The translations under genes were made by a program, and so were the position numbers. A stretch of DNA of 64,000 nucleotides from Natrinema gari JCM 14663. GTDB taxonomy: Archaea; Halobacteriota; Halobacteria; Halobacteriales; Natrialbaceae. Positions 58,912-64,000 of this stretch are shown one piece after another; within the stretch, counting starts at the first letter, position 1, and each line of letters starts with the position of its first letter. The stretch is taken from the NCBI RefSeq assembly GCF_000337175.1, contig NZ_AOIJ01000051.1:24777-88776 (forward strand), in the 5' to 3' direction. The notes below the pieces were generated by a model. The model searched no databases. It saw nothing but the letters and a program-made list of their open reading frames with translations, and was not told the DNA's origin.

Positions 58912-61560
58912 ATGAGCGACGCGGGATACGACCACGCGACGGTCGAACGGCGCTGGCAAGAGGCGTGGGACGACGCGGACGTCTTTCGGACGTCCAACGA
59001 CATCGAGGACCCGACATACGTCCTCGGAATGTACCCGTATCCGTCCGGGAAGCTCCATATGGGCCACGTCCGTAACTACACGATCACGGACGCGTACGCC
59101 CGCTACCGACGGATGCGGGGCGACGATATCCTCCACCCAATGGGGTGGGACGCGTTCGGTCTCCCCGCGGAGAACGCGGCCAAAGAGCGCAACACGAACC
59201 CCCGCGACTGGACGCTCGACTGCATCGAGACGATGCGCGACCAGATGACCGCAATGGGCTTTGGCTACGACTGGGACCGAGAGATCACCACCTGTACGCC
59301 GGAGTACTACCAGTGGAACCAGTGGCTGTTCTCCCGGTTCCACGAGGAGGGGCTGGTCGAGCGCCGCGACGCCGAAGTCAACTGGTGTCCCCACTGCGAG
59401 ACCGTCCTCGCCGACGAGCAGGTCGAGGGCGAGGCCGAACTCTGCTGGCGCTGTGATACGCCCGTCGAGCAGCGCGAACTCGAGCAGTGGTTCCTGAAGA
59501 TCACCGCGTACGCCGACGAGTTGCTCGAGGCGATCGACGACCTGGAAGGGTGGCCCAACTCGGTGCGACAGATGCAGCGCAACTGGATCGGCCGCCAGTA
59601 CGGGACGGAACTCGAGTTTGATGTCGAGGACTACGGCCCGGTCGAGGCCTTCACGACCCGCGTCGACACGATCCACGGAGCGACCTTCTTCGCGCTCGCG
59701 CCGGACCACCCGATCAGCGAGGCGTTGGCCGAGGACGACGACGAGATTCGCCGGTTCATCGATCACGAGGCCGATCCCGACGGCGACGACCCCAACGGCG
59801 TCGAGACCGGCCTAACCGCCACGAACCCCGCTACCGGCGAGGAGATCCCGGTCTACGTCGCCGACTTCGTCCTCTCGGACGTTGGGACCGGCGCGCTGAT
59901 GGCCGTGCCGGCCCACGACGAACGCGACCACGCCTTCGCCGAAAAGATGGGACTCGACATCCGGCCGGTCATCGCCCCCGAACCCGACGGCGATGAAGAA
60001 CCGACCGCGCCCGACGTGAGCGAGGGGGCCTACACCGAGGACGGCGTCCTGGTCGAGGCCGGCGAGTACAGCGGGCTGGACAGCGAAACCGCCCGCGAAC
60101 GGCTGACCGAGGACATCGACAGCGCCGAAGAGGCCACCCAGTATCAACTGCGCGACTGGGGAATCTCCCGGCAGCGCTACTGGGGGACGCCGATCCCGGT
60201 CGTCCACTGCGACGACTGTGGTCCCGTGATGGTCCCGGACGAGGAGCTGCCGGTCGAACTCCCCGAGTTCATCAACACGACCGGGAACCCGCTGGACGCC
60301 GCCGAGGAGTGGCAACGGACCACGTGCCCGGAGTGTGGGGCCGACGCGACCCGCGAGACCGACACGATGGACACCTTCGTCGACTCCTCGTGGTACTTCC
60401 TGCGGTACGTCTCGCCGGACCTCGAGGACGCTCCCTTCGACCGTGAGCGGGCTAACGACTGGCTCCCCGTCGACCAGTACGTCGGCGGCATCGAGCACGC
60501 CGTGATGCACCTGCTCTATTCTCGGTTCTTCACGAAGGTACTGGCCGACAACGAGGGACTCGAGCACCGCGAGCCGTTCACGAACCTGCTGGCACAGGGG
60601 ATGGTCCAGTTGGACGGCGAGAAGATGTCCAAATCGAAGGGGAACGTCGTCTCCCCCCAGCGGATCGTCGATGAGTACGGCGCGGACACCGCGCGCCTGT
60701 TCATGATGCAGGCCGCCCAGCCCGAACGCGACTTCGACTGGAGCGAAGAAGGCGTCCAGTCGACGTACGCCTTCCTCGAGCGACTGAAGGGGATGGTCGA
60801 AAGCTACGTCGACGAGCAACCGGACGGTGACGCGGACGCCGTCGCGAGCTACGTCGACGCGGAGATCGAGGCGACGGTCGCCATCGCGAGCGAGGAGTAC
60901 GAGGCCCTGACGTTCAACAAGGCGCTCCGTGAAACGCAGGCGCTGGCGCGGACGTTACGGCAATACGCCGAGCACACGGAGCCCCACGCCGAAACCTACG
61001 AGCGGGGGCTCTCCGCCGTCGTCCGCCTGCTCTCGCCGGTCGCGCCCCATATCGCAGAGGAGTTGTACGACGCCCTGGGCAACGACGGGTTCGTCGCCGA
61101 GGCCGCGTGGCCGACCGCCGAGATCGACCGCGACGGCGTCGCCAAACGCCGCCGACTGGTCGAGAACACCCGCGAAGACATCCGCGACATCGTCGACATC
61201 GCCGGGATCGAGGACCCCACCGGAATCGACGTTGTCGTCGCGCCCGAGTGGAAGTACGACGCCCTCGAGATCGCGATCGAGAGCGACGCCGACAACCTGA
61301 TCGGTGAACTCATGCAGGAAAGTCACATCCGCGACCAGGGCGACGCCGCGGCCGATTACGGGCAGGACCTGCAGGCCGAGCGCGAAGCGCTGTCGATGAC
61401 GCTCGAGTCGGACGACGAGTACGCGGCCCTCGAGTCCGCGGCGTGGCTGATCGAGCGCGAGTTCGACGCTCCAGTTCGCGTCGTTCGCGCCGCCGAGGCC
61501 GACGAGGACGTGCTCGCGAACGCCGAACCCGGCCGACCCGCGATCGAAATCGACGATTGA
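58912..61560 (+). CDS. leuS: leucyl-tRNA synthetase
   Basis: An 882-aa class I synthetase. The HIGH motif is SGKLHMGHVRNYTITDAYAR and the KMSKS motif LDGEKMSKSKGNVVSP. The CP1 editing domain lies between (VEAFTTRVDTIHGATFFALA, TGALMAVPAHDERDHAFAEK with the conserved Asp). A zinc-binding module (VNWCPHCETVLADEQ...CWRC) is present. The C-terminal anticodon-binding domain has TFNKALRETQALARTLRQYA. It has the bacterial-like layout common in haloarchaea and is full length. Confidence 0.96.
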   Translation: MSDAGYDHATVERRWQEAWDDADVFRTSNDIEDPTYVLGMYPYPSGKLHMGHVRNYTITDAYARYRRMRGDDILHPMGWDAFGLPAENAAKERNTNPRDWTLDCIETMRDQMTAMGFGYDWDREITTCTPEYYQWNQWLFSRFHEEGLVERRDAEVNWCPHCETVLADEQVEGEAELCWRCDTPVEQRELEQWFLKITAYADELLEAIDDLEGWPNSVRQMQRNWIGRQYGTELEFDVEDYGPVEAFTTRVDTIHGATFFALAPDHPISEALAEDDDEIRRFIDHEADPDGDDPNGVETGLTATNPATGEEIPVYVADFVLSDVGTGALMAVPAHDERDHAFAEKMGLDIRPVIAPEPDGDEEPTAPDVSEGAYTEDGVLVEAGEYSGLDSETARERLTEDIDSAEEATQYQLRDWGISRQRYWGTPIPVVHCDDCGPVMVPDEELPVELPEFINTTGNPLDAAEEWQRTTCPECGADATRETDTMDTFVDSSWYFLRYVSPDLEDAPFDRERANDWLPVDQYVGGIEHAVMHLLYSRFFTKVLADNEGLEHREPFTNLLAQGMVQLDGEKMSKSKGNVVSPQRIVDEYGADTARLFMMQAAQPERDFDWSEEGVQSTYAFLERLKGMVESYVDEQPDGDADAVASYVDAEIEATVAIASEEYEALTFNKALRETQALARTLRQYAEHTEPHAETYERGLSAVVRLLSPVAPHIAEELYDALGNDGFVAEAAWPTAEIDRDGVAKRRRLVENTREDIRDIVDIAGIEDPTGIDVVVAPEWKYDALEIAIESDADNLIGELMQESHIRDQGDAAADYGQDLQAEREALSMTLESDDEYAALESAAWLIEREFDAPVRVVRAAEADEDVLANAEPGRPAIEIDD

Positions 61561-61646
61561 CGGCGCGCCGACCGAACCGCCATCGGAACCGACAGTAAGC
61601 GATCCGATTTATACGCCGGCTCGTGGGAGGGTCGTGACAGAACCTG

Positions 61647-62423
61647 ATGGCGTCGAGAACGAACGCACACCGTACGGCTCCTGTTCGATGGCCGGTCATG
61701 GATAGGGCGTCGCCGACCACACCACACGTTACTTCCATGACGTGGCGTGACGGGCTGTTCATCCACTGGCCGGTCGACCCCGACGCGCTTCGCCCGCACA
61801 TCCCCGATCAGTTGACGCTCGAGGCGTGGGACGGCCGCGCCTGGCTGGGCGTACTCCCGTTCGTGCTCACGAACGTGGGGGTTCGCGGGACGCCGTCGAT
61901 CACGCGGCTGGCCTTCGGCGAACTCAACGTTCGGACCTACGTTCGATATCGGGGCCATCCGGGCCTGTTTTTCTTCAGCATCGACGTCGGAAACGCGTTC
62001 GTCGCGGCGACCGTCGGCCGAGCGACGAGATTGCCCGTCTACCGCGCCCGGATGCAGGTCGGGGCCACCCAAGCGAATCACGTGGCGTTCCACAGCGAGC
62101 GCCAAGCGGGTGAGACGGCGAACGACGTCCCTGCCCGATTCGACGCGACCTACCACCCGGACGGCGAGGTCGTCACCGCCGACGCCGGCACGCTCGCACA
62201 CTGGCTTACCGCGCGCCGACGGTTCTACGCCCCGGACGCCGGCACCGTCCTGACCGGCGAAATCGCACACGACCCGTGGCCGCTCCAGCCGGCCACGGCG
62301 ACGATTCACGAGAACACGATGCTTTCGGCCAACGACCTGCCGACGCCGACCGGCGACCCGCTCGTCCACTACGCGGACGAAGTATCGATGGCCGGCTCGG
62401 TTCCACGGCGGCTCGAGCACTGA
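61647..62423 (+). CDS. DUF2071 (YqjF-like) protein
   Basis: A 258-aa protein. The motifs WRDGLFIHWPVDPDALRPHI, PDQLTLEAWDGRAWLGVLPF and ELNVRTYVRYRGHPGLFFFS are characteristic of DUF2071. A late YAPDAGTVLTGEIAHDPWPL follows. Function unknown; the fold is related to acetoacetate decarboxylase-like proteins. A TATA-like GATTTATACG lies about 30 nt before the ATG at 61647. An internal ATG at 61698 is a second possible start. Confidence 0.85.
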   Translation: MASRTNAHRTAPVRWPVMDRASPTTPHVTSMTWRDGLFIHWPVDPDALRPHIPDQLTLEAWDGRAWLGVLPFVLTNVGVRGTPSITRLAFGELNVRTYVRYRGHPGLFFFSIDVGNAFVAATVGRATRLPVYRARMQVGATQANHVAFHSERQAGETANDVPARFDATYHPDGEVVTADAGTLAHWLTARRRFYAPDAGTVLTGEIAHDPWPLQPATATIHENTMLSANDLPTPTGDPLVHYADEVSMAGSVPRRLEH

Positions 62424-62597
62424 TCGCGCCTCGATGGGAACGCCACGAACAGCCGGTTCGGGGTCATCGATCTGCCGTCGGAACGCCGAGACGGTCCCGT
62501 GTCACGGTCGCGCACGATCGGCACAGCGCTGACCTGTGTGGGCGCGTATCGTTAGGTTTGTTAACTACGGTATGAAACAATATTTCCACATAGTTCG

Positions 62598-64000
62598 ATG
62601 TCAATGACAGGCACAGGAACGACCGGCAACGACCGGAATTCGTTCGTCTACGTCGTCGCGGCGTTGGCCGCACTCAACGGGCTACTGTTCGGGTTCGACA
62701 CCGGTGTCATCTCCGGCGCGATGTTGTACATTCGGCACACGTTCGAACTGGCAACCGTCTTCGGCTATTCGATGAACGCCTCGCTGATTGAGGGGATCAT
62801 CGTCAGCGGGGCGATGATCGGCGCGATCATCGGGGCGGCGCTGGGCGGCCGACTCGCGGATCGACTCGGTCGACGGCGACTCATCCTCGTGGGTGCCGTC
62901 GTCTTCTTCGTCGGGTCGTTCATCATGGCGATCGCACCGACCGTCGAGATCCTGATCGTCGGTCGAATCGTCGACGGGATCGGCGTCGGGTTCGCCTCGG
63001 TCGTCGGTCCGCTGTACATCTCCGAGATCTCACCGCCGAAGATCCGCGGGTCGTTGGTCTCGCTCAACCAACTGACGATCACCAGCGGTATCCTCATCGC
63101 CTACCTCGTGAACTTCGCGTTCGCCGCCGGCGGCGAGTGGCGCTGGATGCTCGGCCTCGGCATGGTCCCCGCCGCAGTCCTCTTCGTCGGCATGCTGTTC
63201 ATGCCCGAGAGTCCCCGCTGGCTCTACGAACACGGCCGCGAGAGCGATGCTCGCGAGGTCCTCGCCAGTACCCGCGTCGAGACCCAGGTCGAGGACGAAC
63301 TGCGTGAGATCAAAGAGACGATCCGCACCGAGTCCGGGACGCTCCGCGACCTCCTCGAGCCGTGGGTGCGCCCGATGCTGATCGTCGGCGTCGGCCTGGC
63401 GGTATTCCAGCAGGTGACCGGCATCAACACGGTCATGTACTACGCGCCGACGATCCTCGAGTCGACCGGCTTCGCGGATACCGACTCGATCCTCGCGACC
63501 GTCGGTATCGGCGTCGTCAACGTCGTCATGACCGTCGTCGCGGTGTTGTTGATCGACCGGACGGGCCGCCGTCCGCTGTTGCTCGTGGGACTGGCCGGGA
63601 TGAGCGCCATGCTCGCCGTCCTGGGAATCGCGTTCTACCTGCCTGGTCTCTCGGGCGCGATCGGCTGGATCGCGACCGGGAGCCTGATGTTGTACGTCGC
63701 GTTCTTCGCGATCGGACTGGGACCGGTCTTCTGGCTGCTGATCTCCGAGATCTACCCGATGGAGATCCGCGGGACGGCAATGGGCGTCGTCACCGTCGTC
63801 AACTGGGCCGGCAACCTGCTCGTGTCGTTGACCTTCCTGCGACTGATCGACATCGTCGGGCAGACGGGGACGTTCTGGCTGTACGGCGCACTCTCGGTGC
63901 TCGCGTTGCTCTTCTGTTATCGGCTTGTACCCGAGACCAAAGGGCGGTCGCTCGAGGCGATCGAGGGCGACCTCCGCGAGACGGCGTTCGGAGCCGATGC
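62598..64000 (+). CDS. sugar-porter MFS transporter (cut by right edge)
   Basis: From the ATG at 62598 the frame stays open to the window end (467 codons and two bases). Family motifs are GLLFGFDTGVISGAMLY, GGRLADRLGRRRLILVG, FMPESPRWLYEHGRES, QQVTGINTVMYYAPTILEST, LIDRTGRRPLLLVG and VPETKGRSLEAIEGD. These identify the sugar porter family of 12-span transporters. Substrate cannot be told. The C-terminal tail lies beyond the window. GTTTGTTAACTACGG at 62556-62570 and the following AACAATATTT supply a TATA-like promoter. Confidence 0.92.
   Translation, partial: MSMTGTGTTGNDRNSFVYVVAALAALNGLLFGFDTGVISGAMLYIRHTFELATVFGYSMNASLIEGIIVSGAMIGAIIGAALGGRLADRLGRRRLILVGAVVFFVGSFIMAIAPTVEILIVGRIVDGIGVGFASVVGPLYISEISPPKIRGSLVSLNQLTITSGILIAYLVNFAFAAGGEWRWMLGLGMVPAAVLFVGMLFMPESPRWLYEHGRESDAREVLASTRVETQVEDELREIKETIRTESGTLRDLLEPWVRPMLIVGVGLAVFQQVTGINTVMYYAPTILESTGFADTDSILATVGIGVVNVVMTVVAVLLIDRTGRRPLLLVGLAGMSAMLAVLGIAFYLPGLSGAIGWIATGSLMLYVAFFAIGLGPVFWLLISEIYPMEIRGTAMGVVTVVNWAGNLLVSLTFLRLIDIVGQTGTFWLYGALSVLALLFCYRLVPETKGRSLEAIEGDLRETAFGAD

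Noticed and set aside
1-64000. CRISPR arrays, rRNA genes, replication origin, insertion sequences
   Set aside because: No regularly spaced repeats, rRNA signature, Orc1/Cdc6 gene or transposase was seen anywhere in the window.

Overview
The window comes from a halophilic archaeon, most likely a Halobacteria of the Natrialbales type. Most of it is GC-rich with frequent CTCGAG runs. The proteins are strongly acidic, start sites usually lie about 30 nt downstream of TATA-like boxes with little or no leader, and typical haloarchaeal genes are present (MC1 chromatin protein, archaeal splicing endonuclease, tubulin/FtsZ relative, class-specific PheS/PheT and TrpRS). No rRNA genes or CRISPR arrays are visible.

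Layout. 1-10147 is the right part of an extracellular or cytosolic contractile injection system (eCIS) locus. It holds a DUF4157-type protein running off the left edge, an AAA+ ATPase, a DUF4255 protein, a six-span membrane protein, two tail-tube proteins, small DUF6760-like and 54-aa proteins, a tail-assembly protein, the sheath and a coiled-coil structural protein. 10210-15187 is the pyruvate/2-oxoacid dehydrogenase operon (E1alpha, E1beta, E2, no E3) plus lipoyl synthase. 15308-22572 is a conspicuously AT-richer island. It is a class II lanthipeptide cluster with an ABC exporter pair, an erythromycin-esterase-family enzyme, a Cys/Ser/Thr-rich precursor with tandem core repeats, and a complete LanM. 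22826-36000 is a chromosomal stretch of membrane proteins, a Ski2-type helicase, a HAD phosphatase, a broken DJ-1/PfpI gene, secreted or anchored proteins, an Lrp-type domain, a MazG-like protein, a zinc-ribbon protein and the tRNA-splicing endonuclease.

36100-50500 is informational and metabolic: a divergent FtsZ/tubulin protein, trpS, pheS-pheT, an exported M14 carboxypeptidase, an AbrB-like protein, MC1, pheA, a tRNA-His-like gene, a peroxiredoxin and Hsp20. 50664-64000 has a two-anchor membrane protein, an SDR, a Tat lipoprotein, a three-gene TrkA-TrkH-small-membrane operon, an RND/MMPL exporter, leuS, a DUF2071 protein and a sugar-porter MFS transporter cut by the right edge.

The most unusual items are these. 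(1) The lanthipeptide precursor has nine-residue tandem repeats and is paired with a CCG-type LanM in which a normally conserved kinase-site His is Gln. (2) A 28-codon ORF ending in a run of Phe codons sits directly behind the only visible promoter upstream of pheST, resembling a bacterial Phe leader peptide. (3) The eCIS locus carries an associated multispan membrane protein and lies where the E3 gene of the dehydrogenase operon would be expected. All calls are by reading the sequence; no database search was run.
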